Shown here: positions 33,028-42,800 of the stretch, piece after piece
Layout: each line of letters opens with the position of its first letter
Position numbering within the stretch: the first letter of the stretch is position 1
Assembly (NCBI GenBank): GCA_036489765.1
Contig: DASXFE010000040.1
Location: 17,851-81,850 of the forward strand
Length of the DNA: 64,000 bases
From: DATARH01 sp036489765
GTDB lineage: Bacteria > Pseudomonadota > Alphaproteobacteria > ATCC43930 > CGMCC-115725
Direction of reading: 5' to 3'
Translations under genes and position numbers: made by a program
Notes under the pieces: model-generated
What the model was told of the DNA's origin: nothing
What the model saw: the letters and a program-made list of their open reading frames with translations, nothing else
The model's database searches: none

Positions 33028-35214
33028 TCAGCCGAAGAACGAGCTGATGATGCTTGAGACCCCGATGAGATGGATCGTGGAGCCGTCGCTGAGGGTGATG
33101 ACGGTGTTGCCGCTGCTGTTCTGCTGAGAGGCGATCGTGTTGGTCTCGGCCGTTCCGCTTTCGTGGATCCGGTCGCCGGTGGCCTGATTGAAGTCGGTGA
33201 CCGTGTCGGAGCCGGTCGCGTTGTTGCCAGCTCCCGGCGCGAGGAACTCGGCGCCGGTGTGACCCGAGACGAAGTCGATCGTCCCGGATCCCGACCCGGC
33301 GGAGATCGTATCGCCGGTGCCGCCCCAGACCGTGTTGGCGCCGCTGCCCAGAGCCACGGTCTGGTTGCCGGCGATCGCGTTGACGGTGTCGGCGCCCGAG
33401 CCCAGGGTGATGTTGTCGCCGTTGGCACCGATGATCTGCACGGCAGCCGAGCCGCCGGTCAGTGTGTCGTTGACGCCGGCGAAGACGATCGTCGTCCCCG
33501 CGGTGTTCGTGGCAGTGATCGGGTCGGTCCCGCCGGTGAAGGTGAGGAGCGTTCCGGTGGCCGATTTGATCGTGTCGCCGGCGGCCCCGAAGACGGTCGC
33601 ATTGCCGGTGCCGAGGGTGATCGTCTCGTTGCCGGCGAGCGCGTTGACCGTATCCGTGCCGGAGCCGAGCGCGATGCTGTCGCCGCTGACGCCGACAAAC
33701 TTCGCCGTCCCCGAGCCGCCGGTCAGCGTGTCGCCCGCCCCGCTGTTGATCAACACCGAACCCGAGACGTCGGTCACGGTGATCGGAGTGCTGCCGCCGG
33801 TGAAGGTAACCGCGGGGCCGATGGTGTCGCCGGCCGCCCCGAAGACGGTCGCATTGCCGGTGCCGAGGGTAATGGTCTCGTTGCCGGCGAGCGCGTTGAC
33901 CGTATCCGTGCCGGAGCCGAGCACGATGCTGTCGCCGCTGACGCCGACAAACCTCGCCGTCCCCGAACCGCCGGTCAGCGTGTCGCCCGCCCCGCTGTTG
34001 ATCAACACCGAATCGGCGACGTCGGTCACGGTGATCGGGGTGCTGCCGCCGGTGAAAGTGACCGCTGATCCGATCGTGTCGCCGGAGGCGCCGTAAATTG
34101 TCGCGTTGCCGGTGCCGAGGGTGATCGTCTCGTTGCCGGCCAGCGCATTGACGGCTGAGTTTCCGGCCCCCAGCGTGATGTTGTCGCCGCTCGCACCGAT
34201 GATCTGCGCGCTGGCCGTGCCGCCGGTCAGCGTATCGCCGGCGCCGCTGTTGATCACTACCGAACCGGCGACGTCGGTCACGGTGATCGCGTTGCTGCCC
34301 GCGTTGAAGGTCACCGCGGAGTTGATGGTGTCGCCCGCAGCGCCATAGACCGTCGCATTACCCGAGCCGACAGTGATCGTTTCGTTGCCGGCCAGCGCAT
34401 TGACGGTATCGGCGGCTGAGCCAAGTGTGATGCTGTCGCCGCTGGCGCCGATGAAGCTCGCCGCTGCCGTGCCGCCGGTTAGCGAGTCGCCGGAGCCGCT
34501 GTTGATCAGCACCGCCCCCGAGGCGTCGACGGCCACGATGGAGTTGGTGCCGGCGGTGAACGCCACCAGCGTGCCGGCCGCCGAGCCGATGGTGTCGCCG
34601 GCCACGCCGAACACCGTCGCATTGCCGATGCCGAACGTGACCGTCTCGTTACCGGCGAGCGCGTTGACCGTATCCGCACCCGAGCCCAGCGTGATGTTGT
34701 CGCCGCTGGCGCCGACAAACCTTGCGGCACCCGAGCCGCCGGTCAGCGTATCTCCGGCACCGCTGTTGATCGCCACCGCCCCCGAGGCGTCGGTGACGAC
34801 GATGCTGGCGCTGCCGGCGTTGAAGGTCACGAACGTATCGGTCGAGGACCCGATCGTGTCGGTGGCCGCGCCGAAGACCGTCGTGTTCGCGGTTCCCGTG
34901 ACGACGTCTACATTGCCGATCAGGGCATTGATCGTGTCGTTGCCGTCGCCGCCGGTGATCGTGTCGCCGCCGCCGTTATCGGCGACAGCTATGTTGCCGT
35001 GCAGCAGGGTGAGCGAGTTGGCGCTGTTGAGCAGCGCGACGCCCTGGTAGCCCGCCGGTACGGGAAAGCTCGAACCGGTTGGGGAGAGGATGAGTTCGAG
35101 GTTGAAGTCGCCGGCGATCGGCGAAGGAAGGTTCGAGCCGTCCGGCGTCGCCACGAGGTTGATGGTCTGGGACGCCGCCGAAAAACTGAACTGTGCACCA
35201 TTAACAGAAGCCAT
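33028..35214 (-). CDS. Secreted beta-roll (RTX-like) protein 2 with six long tandem repeats
   Basis: 728 residues. The N-terminal module MASVNGAQFSFSAASQTINL, FNLELIL and VPAGYQGVALLN matches beta-roll protein 1. Residues 81-95 hold a classical RTX nonapeptide (GGGDTITGGDGNDTINAL). Residues about 100-615 are six tandem copies of an 84-88-residue unit, each with GNETITLGTGNATVFGAAGD, an SGSVLINSGAGDTLTGG segment and SGDSIALGSGTDTVNALA. The tail DTVTDFNQATGDRIHESG, NTVITLSDGSTIHLIGVSSI and ISSFFG is shared with the other two beta-roll proteins. No Sec signal is seen; secretion by a type I system is inferred. There is no purine-rich ribosome-binding site directly before the ATG (the run is CCCTCCCCCC), which is odd. 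The role is likely an adhesin or surface-layer-like filament. Confidence 0.8.
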   Translation of the reverse strand: MASVNGAQFSFSAASQTINLVATPDGSNLPSPIAGDFNLELILSPTGSSFPVPAGYQGVALLNSANSLTLLHGNIAVADNGGGDTITGGDGNDTINALIGNVDVVTGTANTTVFGAATDTIGSSTDTFVTFNAGSASIVVTDASGAVAINSGAGDTLTGGSGAARFVGASGDNITLGSGADTVNALAGNETVTFGIGNATVFGVAGDTIGSAAGTLVAFTAGTNSIVAVDASGAVLINSGSGDSLTGGTAAASFIGASGDSITLGSAADTVNALAGNETITVGSGNATVYGAAGDTINSAVTFNAGSNAITVTDVAGSVVINSGAGDTLTGGTASAQIIGASGDNITLGAGNSAVNALAGNETITLGTGNATIYGASGDTIGSAVTFTGGSTPITVTDVADSVLINSGAGDTLTGGSGTARFVGVSGDSIVLGSGTDTVNALAGNETITLGTGNATVFGAAGDTIGPAVTFTGGSTPITVTDVSGSVLINSGAGDTLTGGSGTAKFVGVSGDSIALGSGTDTVNALAGNETITLGTGNATVFGAAGDTIKSATGTLLTFTGGTDPITATNTAGTTIVFAGVNDTLTGGSAAVQIIGANGDNITLGSGADTVNAIAGNQTVALGSGANTVWGGTGDTISAGSGSGTIDFVSGHTGAEFLAPGAGNNATGSDTVTDFNQATGDRIHESGTAETNTIASQQNSSGNTVITLSDGSTIHLIGVSSIISSFFG
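33370..34917 (-). repeat. Six in-frame tandem repeats of 252-264 bp
   Basis: Copies 1, 2 and 6 are 88 codons and copies 3, 4 and 5 are 84 codons long. The 4th and 5th units in protein order are nearly identical, which indicates recent duplication or conversion. Such arrays change copy number by recombination and may also be assembly-sensitive. Confidence 0.8.
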
Positions 35215-35872
35215 GGGGGGAGGGCCTGCTGTAATTAAGTTTAATTAACGAAGTCTCAAATGCAGATTAAATCCGAAGAGAGCAGGAACGGCAAGTTTCA
35301 AATTGCTGAAATAAGGGTTAACGGATCGGGCGCTGCGGCATTGGATCGCCGGGCAGGTGCAAAAAGAGCTAGCCGGGGCCGCCGCGAAAAAACCGTCCGG
35401 TCAACGAGTTATTGATAAGTGCCACCGTCATTTAGGATTTCGTTCCGCGCCAAAGTGCGGCAAAACGACGCAAATCCCTTCTGGATTGGCTCGTCGCGCG
35501 AAAGTTATTAGCGCACCAAAATGCCTGCAAAGCAGGCGATGTCTGCTCCAGGCCGAGAGACGGCCGGACTCCGCGTCCAATATTGGTCAATGACTTGGGC
35601 GTTTAATGTAATTGTCACGGCAGAGGCGAATGACCTCTTGCAGATAATGTGCGGCTGTCTCCTTGGCTCGGCTTGGTGACGATGCCCCTTCGGGCCGATC
35701 GCTCGCCGGCGGGGGCCGCACCTTTATCGTGATTGCGGATGGCCGTCACGCATTATCTGTCGCGGAGAGGCTTGCGCCTCCGCGCCGCGCAGGGGGCTGT
35801 CCTCGCCGGCGAGGGTACCGCCGCCGGGCGCCGTCGATTGTGGCAAACGACACCCCTACAAGCTACTCTCGA
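35215..35872. other. Gene-free gap with AT-rich dyad
   Basis: 658 bases without a supported gene. TAATTAA-GT-TTAATTA (35232-35247) is a 7-bp dyad in an otherwise GC-rich genome, 18 bases upstream of the beta-roll protein 2 start. It is a candidate binding site for an AT-tract regulator (MucR/H-NS-like, inference). The remainder to 35872 has open frames on the plus strand leading into the next gene but no recognisable domain. Confidence 0.5.
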
Positions 35873-36883
35873 ATGTGTGTCGATCCGGCGCCCCTAAACG
35901 ATGCGCGGGAGGGCACGATAACCGTCACCGGGGGCAACCGCTTGAGCGACATCCAGACACAACCGGCCAAACCCTCGAGGAGGCGGGCAAAGACACCCGC
36001 GCGGCGTGTCAGGAAAGAACCGGCCCGCAAGAAATCGTCGGACATCGCGGTCAGCACGGATGCGACGGCACGGATCGTCACGTTCGCAAAGGAAGGTTCG
36101 TTCGCCGTTGCGGTGTCCCGTGGCCGGATCTCGCGGGCGGCTGCGCCCGGTGGAGCGCAGGAGGGCGCGGCACCGCTGATCTGGCTGGCGAGCCTGCCCT
36201 CGGACAGGGGGCAGCGGCCCGAGATCCTGGGGAATGGCGGCCGGCCGGAAAAATGGCTTGGAGAGGCGGGCGGGACGATCGGGGTCCACGCGAAGGGCGG
36301 CGATCGCATCATGGGACTGGTGATCGGCGCCGTGGGCAAATCGGGCTCTCCGCCGGCGATGAGCATCGAGACGCTCGACCCCGCGGAGGCCGAGGCGCGG
36401 TTCGGAGCGGCGCAAGGCCCCGCGCCGCCGTCGTCGGGCGAAGGTCCGCGGCGCGTCGCCATGCATGTCCTCGCCCATATCGAGCGCCTCGGAGACGTGC
36501 TCTACGGCGAGGCCGGCCGGATCGGCCTTCCGGAAGAGGCGAGGCGGATCGAGGGGTTCGCCATCGATATGCTGCAGGACATAGCGCCCCATCATGTGCA
36601 GTACAGAGCGATCTTTCGGGGCGGTGTCGAAGGGCCGTGGATCACGGGGCCCAATTTCTGCGGGACGCGCGGCCGCAGAGAGCCGCTGTGCGGGTTTGCC
36701 GTCCGCCTCGCGCCGCATCTGCAAGAACGGTTCTCGATAAGCTACTGCGGCGGGTTTTCCAACAGCGGCATCGGCCGGCCGTGCTCCAACGGCGAGGTTT
36801 GCCAGATGACCACCGACGACTATCTCGTGTCGATGGTGATCGAGATTTTCGACAACGAAAACCCGTCCGCGGCTGGCGATTAG
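35873..36883 (+). CDS. ChW-repeat-like protein beside glycosyltransferases
   Basis: 336 residues if started at ATG 35873; TTG 35942 with GGGGGC upstream is an alternative. After a Lys/Arg/Ala-rich N terminus (PSRRRAKTPARRVRKEPARK) comes a beta-rich region with WLASLPSDRGQRPEILGNGG. Two motifs then resemble clostridial hydrophobic-W repeats: HVLAHIERLGDVLYGEAGRI...RRIEGFAIDM and VQYRAIFRGGVEGPWITGPN...CGFAVRL. The Cys-rich end contains YCGGFSNSGIGRPCSNGEVC. ChW repeats occur in surface-exposed proteins, mainly of Gram-positives. No signal peptide is evident. It is first in line in the glycan island, 86 bases before the pyruvyl-transferase gene. The function is unknown. Confidence 0.55.
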   Translation: MCVDPAPLNDAREGTITVTGGNRLSDIQTQPAKPSRRRAKTPARRVRKEPARKKSSDIAVSTDATARIVTFAKEGSFAVAVSRGRISRAAAPGGAQEGAAPLIWLASLPSDRGQRPEILGNGGRPEKWLGEAGGTIGVHAKGGDRIMGLVIGAVGKSGSPPAMSIETLDPAEAEARFGAAQGPAPPSSGEGPRRVAMHVLAHIERLGDVLYGEAGRIGLPEEARRIEGFAIDMLQDIAPHHVQYRAIFRGGVEGPWITGPNFCGTRGRREPLCGFAVRLAPHLQERFSISYCGGFSNSGIGRPCSNGEVCQMTTDDYLVSMVIEIFDNENPSAAGD

Positions 36884-36969
36884 GACGGCAAGGCCCGACC
36901 AGGCGGCCTGATCGGCGAGGCGCCGACGCCTTTGCGTGTGGCGTTGCGCGGGTAACTTTGGAGTTCCGG

Positions 36970-38082
36970 ATGCCCCCCAAGTTTGGCCTTATGTACTATT
37001 CCGATACGGGGAATCTGGGCGACGAGATACAAAGCATCGCGGCTCGTCAATTTTTTCCGACAGTGGACCATTGGATAGATCGCGAACATCTGCATGAATT
37101 TTATCCGCCGAACGACGAAGGTGTTTCAATAGTACTGAACGGCTGGTTCATGCATCATGCGGAAAACTGGCCGCCGGCACCAAACATATTACCGTTGCTT
37201 ATTTCATTCCATATATCTACGTGGCGTGGGGGTGGCGTTGGGCTTTGCGCCAAGGATGTGTTCCTGGAAAAGCCGTTCGCCAAATACCTTCAGGCCTTTG
37301 GCCCGGTAGGCGCCCGCGATTACGGTACCTTGAGGCTTCTGCGGGATGCCGGGATCGATTCTTATTTTTCCGGGTGCCTGTCGATGACCCTGCCGCGACC
37401 CTCAGTGCAGTCGCGCCCTGATTTGCTCGTCCTCAACGATGTTTCCGCAGAGGTGCATGCCTTTGTCGGCCGGAATACCAAAAGGGAAATCGTCGCGACC
37501 GCTCATGGCAATTTCGCGCCGAGAGACCGGGTTCGACGGTTTGAAGAAGCGGAGCGTCTCATTCAGGTATACGCGACCGCGTCGTGCGTCATAACTAGCC
37601 GCATTCACTGCGCGTTGCCCTGCCTGGCATTGGGAACTCCTGTTCTCCTGTTGCATGATGGCCATGATGAAAATCGACTCGGTGCCGGATTGGAGTTTGT
37701 TGCTCATTGCACCGAAAGCGAATTCATGAGCGGTGAAGTCGACTTCTACCTCAATGATCCAAAGCCAAATCCCGAGACCTTCAGGCCCTACCGAAATGCG
37801 TTGATCCGATCCGTCCAGGAGTTTGTAGCAGCCTCGGCAGACCATCAACGGAGCCCCGAGTTTCCGCTAACCCTGATGGACTATGCGAACGCATCAATGA
37901 TTCAGCGGGAACAGCTTTCTCGCCTGGCGCTTGTCGAGCAAAAGCGACGGAATGATCTCGAGGCGAAGATCGGCGGCCTTTCGGCTCTGCTGGATCAGGC
38001 AGAGAACCGGTTGAGGGCCGGGCTCGATAATGCGGGCAGCATTTCGGACCTTATCCACGACGCCCGGAAGATAATTGCCTAG
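36970..38082 (+). CDS. Polysaccharide pyruvyl transferase family protein
   Basis: 370 residues. The N terminus FGLMYYSDTGNLGDEIQSIA (N-x-G-D motif) and the mid-protein VITSRIHCALPCLALGTPVL with R-x-H are signatures of the CsaB/WcaK pyruvyl transferase superfamily, which adds pyruvate ketals to surface glycans using phosphoenolpyruvate. GPVGARDYGTLRLLRDAGID is the usual R-x-x-x-S/D segment. The last ~55 residues (IQREQLSRLALVEQKRRNDL onward) look like a coiled coil. Base composition is less GC-rich than the flanks, hinting at transfer. Its stop overlaps the convergent GT14-like gene by four bases (CTAG, 38079-38082). Confidence 0.8.
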   Translation: MPPKFGLMYYSDTGNLGDEIQSIAARQFFPTVDHWIDREHLHEFYPPNDEGVSIVLNGWFMHHAENWPPAPNILPLLISFHISTWRGGGVGLCAKDVFLEKPFAKYLQAFGPVGARDYGTLRLLRDAGIDSYFSGCLSMTLPRPSVQSRPDLLVLNDVSAEVHAFVGRNTKREIVATAHGNFAPRDRVRRFEEAERLIQVYATASCVITSRIHCALPCLALGTPVLLLHDGHDENRLGAGLEFVAHCTESEFMSGEVDFYLNDPKPNPETFRPYRNALIRSVQEFVAASADHQRSPEFPLTLMDYANASMIQREQLSRLALVEQKRRNDLEAKIGGLSALLDQAENRLRAGLDNAGSISDLIHDARKIIA

Positions 38083-39566
38083 CCGGTCGCTTCTTCCGCC
38101 TCTGCGAGATATTTCTGGTAGTCGCCTATGCCGGTATTTTTTCGGGCAAACAGTTCATCCGAATGGGCAGCGGACGCCAGAATGTCCCGGTATCGGGCAT
38201 CGTCGATTATCGTGGGGTTTGCCCCATCGTAGAACAAGCTTTTCCAAAGGACGCTGATCTTTCCTTTCTGTTCGAAGGCGTGCGCCGTCGTTTGGAAGAA
38301 GCATTCATCTGCGATGAAAATATCGGCGAATCCTTGGTTGAATATCGCCGTTGTCTCGTCCGAGCTGAGGATCTGGCAGAATTTTCGGCTGCACATCACC
38401 CACATCCGCCCGGCGACCAATTCGAATCGCTGGAAGAATTTTTCCCGTTCGCGCGCCCGGACCGGCGTCAATTTGTTGAAGATCAGCGTCGAGGCGTAGA
38501 AATCCTCGACTACGGAAAAACTATACCGCTCCGCCAAGGTGGTCGTGATCCTGCGGTTTTCGATCTTTTCTTCGGTGCAGACGGCCATCAAGTCCACATC
38601 GACTTGCAGGTGGGTGTCCAGTCGGAAGCTGAACAGGCGGTAGGAAGGCTCCGCCGGCTCATCGCCGATAATGAACAGCTCGGGCTTGACGACCACCTCG
38701 AAGGGGTGCGTCCATCGGGACCCGCAGAAATCGTACAACCGGAGCGCGCTCACCTGCCCGAGGAGGCGCGGTTTTGACACCAGCGGAACGTCGACTGTCG
38801 AGACAAACATCGCCTGGCGCCAACCGCGAATGTTGGCCAAGGCATAGTCTATTGCGCATAACATAGACTTGACGATAGACGGGCCTCCCCAAAGCGCCCG
38901 CGGCGCGCGCGGAACGAAAACGCCGGGGTATTCATTCTCGATGGTTTGCTTGATGCCGGGATAGTCGGTCGGATCGAGACAATCGAGCCACACCAGTATT
39001 CTGACGTCGTCGCCGTAGAGAAATTTGACCAGCTCCAGGTTCGGACGTTGTCCGGGAAGACAGGCTCCCATGACGATGAACAGGATCCGAGGCGGGTCGG
39101 CGGCGGCCATCGTCTCGTTACCGGCCATCCGAAACGATTCGACCATGACACTTAGCTGGCGGCCGTCGCGGCCGTACCCGAACGCTTCGGGGGCGGCGGC
39201 GTCGGGATGGTACAGGCGTATCTGGTTGGTGCCCGTGCAGCTGACGGCGGCCTCGGGGACCGCGAACGTGATCTCGGTGGCTTGCGGGTCAACGAGCTCG
39301 TGGTGTCCCAAGAGGAGCTCGTTGAAATAGAGGGATATCCGCTGACGCTCGACAAACCCCCGCAGGAGCAACGGCCGTACGCGAAGGCTGATCGCATAGG
39401 GGGCGGCAGTCGGTGCCGGAGGCAGCGTGATCGTGCTCTCCGTTCCTGTCGCCCACGTTCCCTCGGGCTCCGGCGCACCCCATCCGCGGCCGAGGAGCAG
39501 CATCTCGATCGGCATCGATGCGGCGGTAAAACTCGCTTCAATCATATGCCGTAAGCCCGTTCCCAT
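38079..39566 (-). CDS. GT14-like (core-2/I-branching-type) glycosyltransferase with N-terminal beta domain
   Basis: 495 residues. Residues about 20-145 form a beta-sandwich-like domain (GRGWGAPEPEGTWATGTEST, ISLYFNELLLG, NQIRLYHPDA) seen in surface-glycan proteins. From about 160, ILFIVMGACLPGQRPNLELV begins a region resembling GT14/branching enzymes: RALWGGPSIVKSMLCAIDYA, FVSTVDVPLV and the C-terminal SDELFARKNTG. These enzymes transfer GlcNAc or xylose from a nucleotide sugar. The match is by pattern only; it could be another GT-A family. The gene is divergent from the 39869 gene, with a truncated repeat-protein remnant between. Confidence 0.55.
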   Translation of the reverse strand: MGTGLRHMIEASFTAASMPIEMLLLGRGWGAPEPEGTWATGTESTITLPPAPTAAPYAISLRVRPLLLRGFVERQRISLYFNELLLGHHELVDPQATEITFAVPEAAVSCTGTNQIRLYHPDAAAPEAFGYGRDGRQLSVMVESFRMAGNETMAAADPPRILFIVMGACLPGQRPNLELVKFLYGDDVRILVWLDCLDPTDYPGIKQTIENEYPGVFVPRAPRALWGGPSIVKSMLCAIDYALANIRGWRQAMFVSTVDVPLVSKPRLLGQVSALRLYDFCGSRWTHPFEVVVKPELFIIGDEPAEPSYRLFSFRLDTHLQVDVDLMAVCTEEKIENRRITTTLAERYSFSVVEDFYASTLIFNKLTPVRAREREKFFQRFELVAGRMWVMCSRKFCQILSSDETTAIFNQGFADIFIADECFFQTTAHAFEQKGKISVLWKSLFYDGANPTIIDDARYRDILASAAHSDELFARKNTGIGDYQKYLAEAEEATG

Positions 39567-39590
39567 GCGTAGTCAGGAGCCCCATTTTAG

Positions 39591-39872
39591 GGGCGATTCC
39601 GCAAGCATTTCCACGAACAAGGGTATCTCGAAGGACGGTTTGGGGTAAAACCGGACGTTGATGAAGAATTCTATACGAAGATGTATCCTGACGTGGCCAC
39701 GGCGATCAGCGCGGGGCAGGTTGCCTCGGCGCACGAACACTATGTGGGTGGGCAGGGGCGCAGGCGAAGGCCGATTTGCCGATTCGGAAGAAATGACGAC
39801 GTTGAAACCATGGCTAGAGGGGATAGTCAGAAGATAAGGCAAAAGTTGTTGCGGGAGCACTTTTGTAAATGA
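39591..39872 (+). pseudogene. Truncated YPDV-repeat protein fragment coupled to the next gene
   Basis: After an in-frame TAG at 39588, the frame reads KHFHEQGYLEGRFG, VDEEFYTKMYPDVATAISAG, SAHEHYVGGQGRRRRP and ends at TGA 39870-39872. The D-x-x-F-Y-x-x-x-Y-P-D-V...H-Y/F-x-x-x-G-x-x-E-G-R unit is a repeat common in alphaproteobacterial glycosyltransferases, including the next gene. No normal start or N-terminal part exists. The stop overlaps the ATG at 39869, so translation of the fragment, if any (ATG 39681), would be coupled to the large GT gene. Confidence 0.6.
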
Positions 39873-42800
39873 GACAGGTAGACGGCCATATCGATTTCTA
39901 TGGCTATCACGATGGTGCGCACGGGTGGTTTTTGGGCGGATGGGCCAGCGGCTGGTCCACATCCGACTGGCCAGTCGCGACGGCGGCGTATTTCTCCAAC
40001 GGCGAGGTCCACGGCGACGACTACCTCGCCACGCTCTATCCCCGCGCAGACCTCGGCGGCCGAGGATCCGGATTTGTGCTGTTTGTCCGCGGCGAGGAGA
40101 CGCTCGCCGATTTTCAAAGGCTGGCGATAAGCTGGAACGACCAGGCCGTCGAAATCATCCCGTCGCCGCCGCCTTCGCGCCTTCGCGGACGGGCCTTGCT
40201 GGCAGCGATCCTGCCGCCGCTACACAGCCGAGATGCGGCCCCGGACCCTCAGCCGATGCTCAGGCTGGCGGCAGCCGAACACGGTGCAACGGCCCAGCCT
40301 GGACGAGGGCAGAGCCAGACGGTTGGTTCGGCGCCGCTGATCGAGCGCGCCCAGCGGTTGCTTCAGGCGGTTTTTGCCACGCCCTTTGTCGATGATGCCC
40401 TTTGTCGGCAAAATCTCGGCATTGGCAAGGGCAACATCGAGGCCGCAATTCTGTATATGCAATTGCCGCCGTTGGCACGACCGAAGATCTCTCATTTCTT
40501 CGATCCGGTATTTTATTTTGAGATATATCCGGAGTTGCGGGCGCAAGGCGAGCCATTTGATCCTTTGCTGCACTATATATTCACCGGGTGCGGGGAGGGG
40601 CGGTATCCTCATCCGCTGATCGACATCGATTACATGAAATCCGTCGATGGGTTCCTGCTCTCGTCCGAGCCGACGATTTCCGAAATTTCGGATGTGCTGC
40701 GAAAGGATCTCGTCGATCCGAGCCCGTATTTCTCGATCGAGGCGTATCGCGAGCAGGTTGCCGGGGTGTCGATCGAGGGCGGATGTCTCCACCATTATCT
40801 GTCGCAAGGGTACTTGCGCGATTTGCGCCCCAACGCGTTGCTGGACCCGGCTTGGTATTATCGACAGCTCGACGGGGTTTACGATTATTGGTCGGGGCTT
40901 CGCCATTTCATCCGCCTCGGCGACGGCGAGGGGAGGGCGCCGAGCCCTGAATTCGATTCAAAGCGGTACCTGATCGACCATCCGGATGTCGCGGCCGCCG
41001 GGACGCCTGCCCTGTGGCACTACCTGACCCGGGGATGGGAGGAACACCGCCGGCATCGGGCGCTGGCTGTGCCGCCCAGCGGAGACGATCGGCGCGCCGA
41101 GGAGACCCGGGCCGACGCGGGCGACGCGTTCGCCTCCTACAAGCGTATGCGGGAGCGCCTGGCCGATATTCGCCAGACCCAAAAGGACAGCGTATCCGTC
41201 GGTCCCTGCACGATCGAGGAATGCCCGGATGTCGCGGCGGCCGTCGCCAGCATCGAATTCCCGGCCCCGGGAAGCGAGGCCCCGACAGTCTCGATTCTCA
41301 TTCCGGCTTATAACGAGAGCCGGCATACGGCCGAGTGCCTGCAGGCCATCGCGAATTCCGGCTCCAAAACGGGATACGAGGTGATCCTCGCGGATGACGC
41401 ATCCCCGGAAGAGGCGGTGCGGTTATTCTCCAGGATCAGCAACATCACCGTGATCCGCCATCCGCAGAACCTGGGGTTTTTGAGAAATTGCAACGCCGCG
41501 CTGGGGGCTTGCCGGGGCAAGTACCTCCTACTGCTCAATAACGATGCGCAGCTCATGCCCGGAGCGCTCGACGCCATGGTCAAGGTGCTGGAGGAGGACC
41601 CGGAGGTGGCGGCCGTGGGCCCCAAAATCCTGTATCCGAACGGGCGCCTGCAGGAAGCGGGGTGTGCGGTCAATCGCGACGGCGTCAGCACGATGGTGGG
41701 TCTTTTCGGCGACCCAGACGAGCCGGCGTTCAATTACGACCGCGACGTCCACTATTGCTCGGGCGCCGCGCTGCTGGTGCGGCGAAGCGCGATCGGAGAC
41801 GAGTTGTTCGACGAAACCTTCGCGCCGGCCTATTGCGAGGATGTCGACCTGTGCCTCCAGCTCTTATCGGCGGGCTGGCGGGTCGTCTATTGTCACGCCG
41901 CGACGGTCGTTCACCACCTCAGCGTGTCGATGAACCAGCAGTCAGTCATGCGCCGCCTGCAACGGGTCGCGAAGAACCAGCATAAGCTGACACAGAAATG
42001 GACCGAGTTTCTCGCGGGCCTCAACTCGGCCCGAGTGATCGCTTTTTATCTGCCGCAATATCATGCGACGCCCGAAAACGATTATTACTGGGGACAGGGG
42101 TTTACGGAGTGGACGAACGTGACGAAGGCCACTCCGGCCTATTCGGGACACTACCAGCCGCACCTGCCGTCCGATCTCGGCTTTTATGATCTGCGGCTGA
42201 AGGAGACCTTCGTCCGCCAGGCAGAGTTGGCGCGGCGGTACGGCATCGCCGGATTTTGCGTCTACTATTACAATTTCGGCGATCGGCGCGCGCTCGACCA
42301 GGCCTTTGAGGCCGCGCTTGCGGATCCGTCGGTGGATTTTCCGTTCTGCGTGTGCTGGGCCAACGAAAACTGGACCCGGCATTGGGATGGCGGCAGCCGC
42401 GAGATCATCTTCGAGCAGAAATACGACGAGACGACGCTAAGGGCGATCGTCGAGGACGTGGTGCGCTATGCCGGCGATCCGCGGTACATCCGGGTCAACG
42501 GCAAGCCGCTGTTTCTGGTCTATCGGCCGACCTTGATCCCCGATCCGCAAGCCTTCGCCCACTCCTGCCGAGGCGCATTCCGCGACGCGGGGTTCCCGGG
42601 GGTCCAGCTCGTCTATGTCGAGAGCATGGAGATCGCCAAAGAGGGGCTGCCGCCTTCCGAGATCGGGTTCGACGCGTCGGTGGAGTTTCCTCCGCACGGT
42701 CAAGCCATTCGCTATGACGAAAAGATCGACATCTTCCGCGAGGGGTTCGAGGGGCAGGTGTACGATTACGAGGCGACCGTGCTCGCCTCGCTCACCCAAC

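Noticed and set aside
33070..35050. Plus-strand frames with repeated Val/Ser/Pro motifs opposite beta-roll protein 2
   Set aside because: Repetition is the mirror of the minus-strand repeat array; the C-terminal secretion tail is on the minus strand only.
35357..35593. 78-codon plus-strand frame in the gap after beta-roll protein 2
   Set aside because: No ribosome-binding site, no domain and irregular codon use; probably non-coding.
39427..39648. Small plus-strand frame before the pyruvyl/GT genes
   Set aside because: It overlaps the 5' end of the GT14-like gene on the minus strand and has no motif.
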